Assembly (NCBI GenBank): GCA_001404055.1
Contig: CXTY01000015.1
Coordinates: forward strand, 248,001-312,000
Direction of reading: 5' to 3'
DNA: 64,000 bases
DNA from: Roseibium album
GTDB lineage: Bacteria; Pseudomonadota; Alphaproteobacteria; Rhizobiales; Stappiaceae
Part shown: positions 10,741-18,314 of the stretch, piece by piece
Position numbering within the stretch: position 1 is the stretch's first letter
Layout: every line of letters starts with the position of its first letter
Position numbers and translations under genes: made by a program
The notes under the pieces: model-generated
What the model saw: only the letters and a program-made list of their open reading frames with translations
Told to the model about the DNA's origin: nothing
Databases searched by the model: none

Positions 10741-13659
10741 CTCCTAGGCTTAGACGATCCGATAACCGCAGACCCCTTAGGTGATTGGTTCACCTTCGAG
10801 AAAGGCGCGTCTAAGACAAGCGGAGGAGAAGGCTGGGCCGATGTCTGGCGCAAGAACTGTTTCGCTTGGGAATACAAGGGCAAGAGGGCCAACCTCGACA
10901 AAGCCTTTGACCAGTTGCTCCAATACGCCATTGCACTGGAAAACCCGCCACTGCTGATTGTGTCCGACATGGATATCATCCGGGTCCATACCAACTGGAC
11001 AAACACGGTTCAGAACGTCCACACGATCCCGCTTGATGACCTGACCGACGCCTCAAACCGCGAGCTATTGCGAAACGCCTTCGTTGATCCCGAAAAGCTC
11101 AAGCCGGTTAAAACCCGGCAACTGGTCACGGAACAGGCTGCTCAAAACTTTGCCAGTATGGCCCAGCGTCTCAGAGGCAGAGGTCACGAGCCGCACAATG
11201 TTGCCCATTTTATCAACCGGCTGGTCTTTTGCATGTTTGCCGAAGACGTGAGTTTGCTTCCGGACAAGATGTTCGAGCGGATGATCAAAGCCGCTCAGCC
11301 AAAGCCCGAGACTTTCGCAGTTCATGCCAAAAGCCTTTTTGCTGCGATGAAAACTGGCGGCCTTGTCGGCTTTGAGGCAGTCGCCTGGTTCAATGGTGGC
11401 CTATTCGACAGTGATGATGTCTTGCCGTTGGAAGCAGATGATCTGGATGACCTGATCCGCGCAGCAAAGCTTGATTGGTCGGATATTGATCCGTCAATTC
11501 TCGGCACATTGTTTGAGCGCGGATTGGACCCAGCAAAACGTAGCCAGCTTGGTGCGCATTACACAGACCGCGAAAAGATCATGCAGATTGTCAATCCGGT
11601 AATTGTCGAACCGCTTCTGGCTGAATGGGCTGAAGTGAGGGCACAGATCGAGGCGCTGATCGACAAAGCCCCGAAACAAACGAAAGAAAAGCTGTTGCGC
11701 GGCAGGGGGTTGGCCGCACGCACACGGGCGCTGGACAAGGCGGAAAAGCTGCACCTTGGTTTTATTACACGGCTCAAGAATTTCCGGGCCCTGGATCCGG
11801 CCTGTGGTTCGGGCAACTTTCTTTATATCTCTTTGCTTGAGCTCAAGAATATAGAGCACCGGGTAAATCTGGAAGCCGAGGCGCTGGGCCTGCCACGGGG
11901 ATTTCCTCAAGTTGGTCCGGAGGTTGTGCTCGGGATTGAGCTCAGTGCCTATGCGGCGGAATTGGCGAGGGTGTCTGTCTGGGTAGGTGAAATCCAGTGG
12001 ATGCGTCGAAACGGCTTCGAAGCTGCTAGAAACCCGATTTTGCGAACGCTTAACACTATTGAAAACCGCGATGCAATTTTGAATGAGGACGGGACACAGG
12101 CAGACTGGCCAAAGGCAGATGTGGTCATCGGGAACCCACCGTTCTTGGGCGCGAGCCGGATGATTGCCGAGCTCGGAGAAGTGTATGTCAATCAACTTAG
12201 AAAAGCCTGGCGGACGAGTGTTCCAGGGTTTGCGGATCTGGTTTGCTACTGGTTTGCTAAAGCATGGTCCCAGATGCTTTCCGACAATCTCCATCGTGCG
12301 GGAATGGTCTCAACCAATTCCATTCGAGGTGGAGCAAACCGTAAGGTGCTTGATCCAATAGTCTCTAAGGGACGAATTCTAGAGGCTTGGGCAGATGAAG
12401 AATGGACCGTTGAGGGTGCGGCGGTCCGAGTTTCGCTAATTTGCTTTGACATGCTTTCTAGCGACGGCGCGCGACTAAACGGGACAGCAACAAAGAAAAT
12501 TTTTTCAGACCTTACAGGCAAACTTGGATCTATTGATCTGACCAAGGCCAAGCGCCTGTCTCAAAACTCTAACACTGCTTATCTAGGGACGAAAAAGGGT
12601 GGCCCATTTGATCTCCCATCTTCTCTTGCGCGAACCATGCTCACCTCGCCTTCCAATCCTAACGGTGAGAAAAACTCTGCAGTCTTGCATAGAAGGTATA
12701 CAGGTACTGACCTTGCAAGACGACCAGAAGACCGATGGATCATAGACTTTGGACACGGCGTTGCTGAAACGGATGCTATGCTATTTGAACTTCCTTTTGG
12801 CTACGTGGTGGAAAACGTAAAACCAATCAGGGACAAAAATAGGCGCGAAGCAAGGCGGCGTAATTTCTGGTTACACTCTGAAACTGCACCGGGCTTACGA
12901 AATGCGATAGTTGGGCTTAGCCGCTTCATTGGAACCGCTCGCGTTTCCAAGTTTCGCCTTTTTAGTTGGTTAGAGAATAGTGCATCCGTTGACGATGGAG
13001 CAATCGCTATTGCCCGCGACGACGACACTACCTTTGGCATTCTGCATTCCAGCTTCCACGAACTCTGGGCGCTACGCCTGGGCACATTCCTAGGCGTGGG
13101 CAACGACCCACGCTACACCCCCTCCACAACTTTCGAAACCTTCCCCTTCCCAGAGGGCTTGACCCCAAACGTCTCCGCCGCCGATTACGCCGATGACCCC
13201 GGCGCTGTCAAAATCGCCACTGCTGCTGCGCGATTGAACGAGTTGCGGGAAAACTGGCTCAACCCCGCCGATCTGGTGGAGCGGGTGCCAGAGGTCGTGT
13301 CGGGGTATCCAGACCGCATTCTGCCGAAGGACGATGTGGCGGCAAAGGAACTCAAGAAACGGACCCTCACCAATCTCTACAATGCCCGCCCGGCATGGTT
13401 GGACCACGCCCACAAGGCGCTGGATGAGGCGGTAGCAGAAGCCTATGGCTGGGGTGATGATTTTCGCAATGGCAAACTGACCGAAGATGAGATTTTGGCA
13501 CGGTTGTTCAAACTAAATCAGGAGCGCGCACAAGCCGAAGCCAAGTCAACTGCGAGAAAGGTCAAACCGAAAGTGGAGAGGAAAAGAAAAAGCCAGTTTA
13601 GTTCCAGCGGTGGTCCATTGTCGGAGGCTTTGCGCTCCATTCTGAAGGGGCAAGAATGA
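10741..13659 (+). CDS. 5'-truncated MmeI-like (type IIL) restriction-modification enzyme
   Basis: Single-chain endonuclease/adenine methyltransferase of the MmeI group. The frame is open from the IS edge (10741) to 13659, 972 residues, but has no native start. The first canonical start, TTG 10915, lies inside the nuclease domain, so the gene seems cut off by the IS. The nuclease motif D-X9-E-X-K is present (residues 34-46 from the edge: ADVWRKNCFAWEYKGK). Methyltransferase motifs are DPACGSGNFL and VVIGNPPFLG. The target-recognition part (about 12.3-13.1 kb) looks more AT-rich. In MmeI the nuclease Asp is residue 70, so about 35-40 residues are missing. Overlaps mrr by ATGA. Possibly a pseudogene, or expressed from the IS. 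Confidence 0.85.
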   Translation, partial: LLGLDDPITADPLGDWFTFEKGASKTSGGEGWADVWRKNCFAWEYKGKRANLDKAFDQLLQYAIALENPPLLIVSDMDIIRVHTNWTNTVQNVHTIPLDDLTDASNRELLRNAFVDPEKLKPVKTRQLVTEQAAQNFASMAQRLRGRGHEPHNVAHFINRLVFCMFAEDVSLLPDKMFERMIKAAQPKPETFAVHAKSLFAAMKTGGLVGFEAVAWFNGGLFDSDDVLPLEADDLDDLIRAAKLDWSDIDPSILGTLFERGLDPAKRSQLGAHYTDREKIMQIVNPVIVEPLLAEWAEVRAQIEALIDKAPKQTKEKLLRGRGLAARTRALDKAEKLHLGFITRLKNFRALDPACGSGNFLYISLLELKNIEHRVNLEAEALGLPRGFPQVGPEVVLGIELSAYAAELARVSVWVGEIQWMRRNGFEAARNPILRTLNTIENRDAILNEDGTQADWPKADVVIGNPPFLGASRMIAELGEVYVNQLRKAWRTSVPGFADLVCYWFAKAWSQMLSDNLHRAGMVSTNSIRGGANRKVLDPIVSKGRILEAWADEEWTVEGAAVRVSLICFDMLSSDGARLNGTATKKIFSDLTGKLGSIDLTKAKRLSQNSNTAYLGTKKGGPFDLPSSLARTMLTSPSNPNGEKNSAVLHRRYTGTDLARRPEDRWIIDFGHGVAETDAMLFELPFGYVVENVKPIRDKNRREARRRNFWLHSETAPGLRNAIVGLSRFIGTARVSKFRLFSWLENSASVDDGAIAIARDDDTTFGILHSSFHELWALRLGTFLGVGNDPRYTPSTTFETFPFPEGLTPNVSAADYADDPGAVKIATAAARLNELRENWLNPADLVERVPEVVSGYPDRILPKDDVAAKELKKRTLTNLYNARPAWLDHAHKALDEAVAEAYGWGDDFRNGKLTEDEILARLFKLNQERAQAEAKSTARKVKPKVERKRKSQFSSSGGPLSEALRSILKGQE

Positions 13660-14585
13660 CGCGACGCTTCACTATAGAGCCGACAGGCATGCCGGATCTT
13701 CCGGGCATGATGCTGGCGACGATTGAGGCCCTGAAACAGATCGGCGGTTCGGCGTCCATTCAGGAGCTGGAAGAAAAAGTCATCGAGATCGAAGGGTTGT
13801 CTGAGGAAGAGCAGTCCTACACCCAGCCCGGTGACGATCCGAGAACCCGCGTCGCCTATTTCCTGGCCTGGGCACGCACCTATCTGAAGCGCGGCGGGGC
13901 GTTGGAAAATTCATCTCGCGGCATCTGGGCGCTCACCGATGATGGCGAGGCTATCATTAGCAGGGAGCAGACCGAAACCATTCATAAAAAGGTTCTTGAG
14001 GAGGAGCGCGAGCGGGCCAAGGCCAAGCGCAAGGATAAGTTGGAGAAGGAAGCTGCGCGCAAGGCAAAACGTCAAGCCGCCCCGAATCAGATCGAGTTGG
14101 AGCCGGAAGAAGACAATGGCGGCGCGGCGGACTGGAAGGTCAGGCTTCTGGAAGTCATACGCGCCATGGACCCGGCCGCTTTCGAGCGCCTGTCTCAGAG
14201 GCTCCTCAGGGAAGCCGGGTTCATCAAAGTGGAAGTGCGCGGCAAAACCGGCGATGGCGGCATCGATGGCGTCGGAGTACTGCGGGTCAATTTGGTTTCG
14301 TTTCAGGTCTATTTTCAATGTAAGCGCTGGAAGGGCAGTGTCGGTTCGAAGGAAATCCGCGACTTTCGCGGCGCCCTGCAGGGCCGTGCCGACAAGGGCC
14401 TGTTCATCACCACGGGAACCTTCACCAGTCAGTCCTCCGAGGAAGCCACCCGAGACGGTGCCATTGCCATCGACCTTATCGACGGCGACCGTCTTTGCGA
14501 ACTGTTGAAGCAATATGATCTGGGCGTGAAAACACAGATGATCGAGGAGGTGACCATCAACGACGGGTGGTTCGATGGCGTTTGA
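13656..14585 (+). CDS. mrr: Mrr-like restriction endonuclease
   Basis: Type IV-like nuclease, 309 residues. The N-terminal Mrr_N winged-helix domain (about 10-105) is followed by a highly charged linker or coiled coil (about 110-145) and the Mrr catalytic domain (about 155-290). The PD-(D/E)xK-type site is visible in GDGGIDGVG and VYFQCKRWKG. Start ATG overlaps the stop of the MmeI-like gene by four bases, so the two are translationally coupled. Classical Mrr attacks methylated DNA, so pairing with a methyltransferase is unexpected and suggests a cooperating variant. Confidence 0.88.
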   Translation: MTRRFTIEPTGMPDLPGMMLATIEALKQIGGSASIQELEEKVIEIEGLSEEEQSYTQPGDDPRTRVAYFLAWARTYLKRGGALENSSRGIWALTDDGEAIISREQTETIHKKVLEEERERAKAKRKDKLEKEAARKAKRQAAPNQIELEPEEDNGGAADWKVRLLEVIRAMDPAAFERLSQRLLREAGFIKVEVRGKTGDGGIDGVGVLRVNLVSFQVYFQCKRWKGSVGSKEIRDFRGALQGRADKGLFITTGTFTSQSSEEATRDGAIAIDLIDGDRLCELLKQYDLGVKTQMIEEVTINDGWFDGV

Positions 14586-14686
14586 TGATTGTTGTGAATA
14601 TAATATGTTGGTCTTTTTGTTGGTCTTTTGAAAATCGAATTTATATATATTAATTTAAAACAATTACTTATAAGGAAAATCACATG

Positions 14687-14701
14687 CCTCTCCTGGCACC
14701 A
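14687..14701 (+). repeat. tRNA 3'-end-like sequence, candidate att remnant
   Basis: cctctcctggcacca has the layout of a tRNA tail: T-stem end, 7-nt acceptor strand, discriminator A and CCA. A terminator follows 41 bases later, as after real tRNA genes. No 5' part of a tRNA is upstream, where sequence is AT-rich. It could be the far attachment site of an element that integrated into a tRNA gene other than tRNA-Arg(CCG). The match is short and may be chance. Confidence 0.35.
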
Positions 14702-14742
14702 AATTCCGATCTCAGACAATCCAGTTCAGTCTGATTTCCTCG

Positions 14743-14770
14743 AAAAAGCTCCGGTTCGCCGGGGCTTTTT
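14743..14770 (+). terminator. intrinsic terminator
   Basis: Stem aaaaagctccgg / ccggggcttttt around a ttcg tetraloop, followed by further T. Very stable. Probably the original terminator of a tRNA or operon upstream, now ending transcripts from the restriction genes. Confidence 0.8.
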
Positions 14771-15156
14771 TCGTGTCGGGTGTCGGAAGTTATCTAGCGG
14801 GCCCGTTGGTATCCGCGGCATTTATTGGGCTCTTCACCGTTGCCGGGTCAACAAGTGCCTCTGGCAGACGCCGAGATCAGCAGTTATCCGGGGATCAAAC
14901 CACAAAGGTCCTGAGAATATCCAGGTCTGTAAACCGCTTCGGCGCCTTCAATGCCATATTGAAACGTGCCAATACGGGCACGGTTTCAGAGGGTAAGACA
15001 AATACGTGGGCCAAACAGGCCACAAGCATTGTGAGCGCCATTACGAAAAATGACTGCCCAGGGCTTGGGTCGTGCCTGACAATGTAAGGGCGCGTGAAAT
15101 CGCTGGGGCCTAGGAAAATTTCAATCCCATAGCCCCGCTATCTATTTCAATTTGCT
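14771..15156. other. non-coding or decayed stretch right of the island
   Basis: Contains a 104-residue frame (14773-15087, GTG start) with a hydrophobic N-terminus that begins right behind the terminator without a ribosome site, and an overlapping frame of similar length. I recognise neither and cannot support a gene. Confidence 0.4.
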
Positions 15157-15537
15157 TCAGGAGCGACGCGCTTTGCGGGCGGCGTAGCGCCGGTCGCGCT
15201 CGGCTTTGCGAGCGGCTTCGTCTTCAAGGACGCGCGCAATGCGGCTCTTTTCAGCTAACTCACGTGCTTCGACTTCGGCTTTTGCAGCAGCGGCCTCGGC
15301 AGCCTCACGCTCTGCGATCTCAGCAGCAATACGGTTTTGTTCTTCGAGTTTTGCCTGTTTGCGTTCGGAGCGGCGCGCTTCCCTGGCTTCAGCAACTGCA
15401 ATGCGCTCTGCCTGCTTGGCCTCACGGTCCGGCTCAGCAGCCTCTTTGGCAGCACGAAAGGCCTTGAGAAGATTCGCTTTTGCGTCAGCAGCACTGCTGC
15501 GACGGTCGGAGTGTGAATTGTTTTTGATATCTCTCAA
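15157..15537 (-). CDS. small charged Ala/Glu/Arg-rich protein (DUF6481-like)
   Basis: 126 residues, extremely rich in Ala, Glu, Arg and Lys, with no hydrophobic segment. From about residue 25 it should form one long coiled coil (repeats such as AEIAEREAAEAAAAK). Ends in RRYAARKARRS. The pattern, with SDRRSSAADAKANLLKAFRA near the N-terminus, resembles alphaproteobacterial DUF6481 proteins, of unknown function. Isolated between sparsely coding stretches. Identity is moderate because low-complexity sequence gives weak evidence. Confidence 0.7.
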   Translation of the reverse strand: MRDIKNNSHSDRRSSAADAKANLLKAFRAAKEAAEPDREAKQAERIAVAEAREARRSERKQAKLEEQNRIAAEIAEREAAEAAAAKAEVEARELAEKSRIARVLEDEAARKAERDRRYAARKARRS

Positions 15538-16066
15538 ATCTCTAATCCAGTTGAAGTTTTCTACTGACCAGTTCGGGCTTTCTGACCTGGTTCAAAACGG
15601 GCTTACTGCAGCCTTGATATTTTTTGCAATACCTTGGCATGACGGGCCTCCGCAATCTCAAGGTACTTTCGTTGCGCGCAACCACTATCGGGTCGAGCTG
15701 TTTGAACGCTCGTTCGTTAGTGGAGAATTGTGGCATCGTCTTGCAAAAGAAAATGTAGGCCTTCTGTCGCGACTTACCGCAATTTTCAGGCTATAGCAAT
15801 CCATGCTTGGGTCTTCGCCAAGCGAGCGGCAATAAAATGGTCAGGAGGAAATTTGCCTGATTTGCGCGGTCTGCTGTTCTCAGCGGTACCAATACACTCG
15901 CGGCTGAGATTGACTATGCCATCATGGTCGCTTTGCCTCAATAACGGGAAAGAAAGCGACTGCAAATTCAGAGGAATTCAGTATTTCGCTGCGACCGGTA
16001 TTGCGCACTTCCCACGGCTTATTGAACCGCGAGTAAAATCTGTATCGAACGTGTCGAAAACCAAAG
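15538..16066. other. stretch without supportable genes
   Basis: Short frames exist on both strands (for example 15730-16077 on +), but none has a recognisable domain, a ribosome site or coding-like composition. It may contain remnants of decayed mobile DNA. Confidence 0.4.
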
Positions 16067-16582
16067 TTATTTTCTGAAAAGGCCCTGCAAACGTTCGATC
16101 AAGCGTGATTGTATATGTAGGAATTTCGGAACAGGCTTGTCGTTGAACGCGATCTTGCGAATATACTTTGGCACTTCCCAAACAGCAGTAGTTCCGGCAG
16201 GGAAAAACAGACTGACACCTGGTTCGCCTTTGTAAACCTTGCCGTTTTCGTCCGTAATCGTCACTTCACCCTCTACAAAAACGACAGATTCATCCCAGCC
16301 GTAGTACCAGTTGAACTTTCCGCTCGTGCAAGACCAATGACACATGTTGCCCCAGGCACGCGTGTGGGTTGCCAGCCTGTTGCATTTGGCTTGAGGCGCG
16401 CCCTCCAGAATCCATTCAGGCCGGATTGGCGCTGCTTCCAACGCGTTTTTGTCGAGCACATTCTGCGTGAACAGGCTGATAGACTGGTTGTCGAGATTGG
16501 TTGCTGGCGTGTGAAATCCCACATTGTTTCCCAAATCGCCGGCCAGAGATTGTCGTTTGCTCGTATCTTCTGTGTAAGCCAT
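16067..16582 (-). CDS. cupin-domain protein
   Basis: 171 residues from the Met at 16582; an earlier Met at 16591 is possible. The C-terminal half is a cupin_3-like beta-barrel: WDESVVFVEGEVTITDENG, then GVSLFFPAGTTAVWEVP, as in ureidoglycine aminohydrolase/EutQ-type cupins. The N-terminal ~80 residues show no known motif. Substrate unknown. Stands alone, transcribed leftward. Confidence 0.7.
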   Translation of the reverse strand: MAYTEDTSKRQSLAGDLGNNVGFHTPATNLDNQSISLFTQNVLDKNALEAAPIRPEWILEGAPQAKCNRLATHTRAWGNMCHWSCTSGKFNWYYGWDESVVFVEGEVTITDENGKVYKGEPGVSLFFPAGTTAVWEVPKYIRKIAFNDKPVPKFLHIQSRLIERLQGLFRK

Positions 16583-16591
16583 TCGACCCAT

Positions 16592-17001
16592 CCATGTCGT
16601 AAAGCCTGACTACTACAACTGGTGATCTTGAAGTGATGTTAATTCTGGTCGAGAGAGGAAAGAATTTCCATTCATTCTGGTTGATTTTCAGTGTGAAGGT
16701 TAACTCGGAGTAAACGCTCAGATTTGAACGCACACTTGCCTTGGTCGCTCATGCGATCGTCCCAAACTCCCTACCGTGCGCCGGGTTGTTGCGATTGCAA
16801 TTTCTTGATGCAGTCTTCGGGTTTCTATCCGGTAGGTTTTAGATGGTGGTGCACATGTTCTCGAATTTCTGCTACTAATCCTGCCGTGTCACCGCACAAG
16901 CCTCTGTGACGCCTTGCAGATATCGGCGAATGCCATAGCAAAGGGGTGAACTGAAGTCCCAGGCAATCTTTGGACAAATCGGCTGAAACCGTGTGGCCAA
17001 C
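16592..17001. other. intergenic region between cupin and HupE/UreJ genes
   Basis: 410 bases with no convincing gene, RNA or repeat. It must contain the cupin promoter (right part, reading left) and the 3' end of the HupE/UreJ transcript, but I see no clear terminator. Confidence 0.4.
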
Positions 17002-18228
17002 TCAGCCAACGCTGCCATACAGCAATCCAAGGCGTTCGACGGTCCATAACGCCGCAATTGCAATGCAGAAGGCCGCGGTTCCAGTCTGTGCGACCCGCCA
17101 GACTTTGATGTTCCAACGCTGGAGGAGCCAGAACAGTGGCCAGATGGCCAGGACGATTGCCAATTGACCAACCTCGACGCCGACATTGAAGGCCAGCAGA
17201 CTTTGCCAGATATCTGGTGACGTGACCTTTAGGATGTTCTGCAGGACGAATGAAAACCCGAGGCCATGCAAGAGCCCGATTGCGCAGGTCACAAGGAAAA
17301 TGGACCACTCGCTTCGCCCTCCAACCGTCGTAGGCCGGATTGCGATTACCGCAGCATAGATGATGGAAAGGGCGATCCCGGTCTCAATTGCGGGCACAAA
17401 CCATGCCCCGGCTGGGACATATCCAAAGAAACCTGCTGCAAGGGTCACGCTGTGGCCGAGCGTGAAACCCGTCACGCGGGCCAGGAGGCTCCGCAAGGTT
17501 GATGCGCCGATGACCAGGCAAACAACGAACAGGACGTGATCGAGACCCTCCAGGATATGGCGGATGCCTTCCATCACAAATGTGCCTATCGCGGACAAAG
17601 TGGAACGCGATATTTCGATGGGATCATGCATCAGGCCTCTTGAGCGAAAGACCTTTGCGCCGCCAGGACCGTAATCAAGAACCAGGTTGGCGGTTTTCTC
17701 CTGCCCCGGCAGCCCCGGATCCAGATTGCTTGACACAGCATATGAATTCACCGGCGTCCCGGTGTTGTACTGCAGGATCACGTCAACGACGGCGTCACCC
17801 ACGTAAAGCGGCGGGCCATTTTCCGGCAACGTTGATGCATTTTCGAACGATGCATGCGCTTCATCGCGTGTGGCGAACGCAGGCTGCGAGCCCACGCGGT
17901 AAAGGCGCAGCTGATCCACCGTTCCTGAAAGCCGCTCGCCATTTGTTGTGAAGGCGAAGCCGGCCTCCGCCAGGTCGCCCAGCCCAAGCGGATTTGCTCT
18001 CAATTGATCGAAGTCCACATAGTGCGTCAGTGCACCGTCTTCCAATCCGTTCGAGGTGAAGGGCGCGGGGTCCGGCAGTCCATTCTCGCCTGCTGGCCCA
18101 ACCTTGTCAGCCACCAGGTAGGGCATTGGTGTGCGCAGGTAGACCCGAAATCCATCTGCCAGGTGTTCGATATGCAGAATGCGGACGTTCAGATTGAGTA
18201 AAAAATGCGCGCTCGCTGACACCGCCAT
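17002..18228 (-). CDS. HupE/UreJ-family membrane protein
   Basis: 408 residues from the first canonical start. An N-terminal periplasmic part (about 1-210) precedes six or so membrane helices (about 215-400) with the metal-type motifs HILEGLDHVLF and GLLHGLGFSF of HupE/UreJ_2 proteins, usually linked to nickel or cobalt permeation. Upstream of ATG 18228 the frame stays open and encodes a basic then hydrophobic stretch that, with the first residues, makes a clear signal peptide ending in SASA. No ATG, GTG or TTG lies there, only ATT at 18297 and a CTG overlapping the previous gene's stop, so the true start is probably non-canonical. Last gene of a leftward group. Confidence 0.8.
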   Translation of the reverse strand: MAVSASAHFLLNLNVRILHIEHLADGFRVYLRTPMPYLVADKVGPAGENGLPDPAPFTSNGLEDGALTHYVDFDQLRANPLGLGDLAEAGFAFTTNGERLSGTVDQLRLYRVGSQPAFATRDEAHASFENASTLPENGPPLYVGDAVVDVILQYNTGTPVNSYAVSSNLDPGLPGQEKTANLVLDYGPGGAKVFRSRGLMHDPIEISRSTLSAIGTFVMEGIRHILEGLDHVLFVVCLVIGASTLRSLLARVTGFTLGHSVTLAAGFFGYVPAGAWFVPAIETGIALSIIYAAVIAIRPTTVGGRSEWSIFLVTCAIGLLHGLGFSFVLQNILKVTSPDIWQSLLAFNVGVEVGQLAIVLAIWPLFWLLQRWNIKVWRVAQTGTAAFCIAIAALWTVERLGLLYGSVG

Positions 18229-18314
18229 GAATGACAGAACGATTGCGAGAATGGCGGTGCTCGCAGTGATGGACCGGACGTGTCTTTTGTTCTGAATAAC
18301 GCCGGTTCCCTGTG

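Larger units (their letters stand above)
8375..14701. mobile_element. tRNA-associated accessory island (integrase, IS3, restriction genes)
   Basis: The block starts right after tRNA-Arg with a tyrosine integrase, contains a complete IS3-family element, and carries restriction genes (MmeI-like and Mrr-like). Its right end is placed tentatively at a 15-base tRNA-3'-end-like sequence (14687-14701) followed by a terminator. No direct repeat of the tRNA-Arg 3' end was found on the right, and the IS lacks a target duplication. The block may therefore be two elements joined by an IS-associated deletion. Boundaries are inferred. Confidence 0.55.

Noticed and set aside
10915..10917. TTG as start of the MmeI-like gene
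   Set aside because: It lies downstream of the conserved nuclease motif; family sequence continues upstream to the IS edge.
14774..14782. tgtcgggtg matching the tRNA-Arg(CCG) tail, as a right attachment site
   Set aside because: Only nine bases match, and the following bases differ from the tRNA end; too short to support an att repeat.
14773..15087. 104-residue frame with a hydrophobic N-terminus
   Set aside because: GTG start directly behind a terminator, no ribosome site, no recognisable family.
15730..16077. 115-residue frame as a transposase remnant
   Set aside because: No motif supports it and composition looks random.
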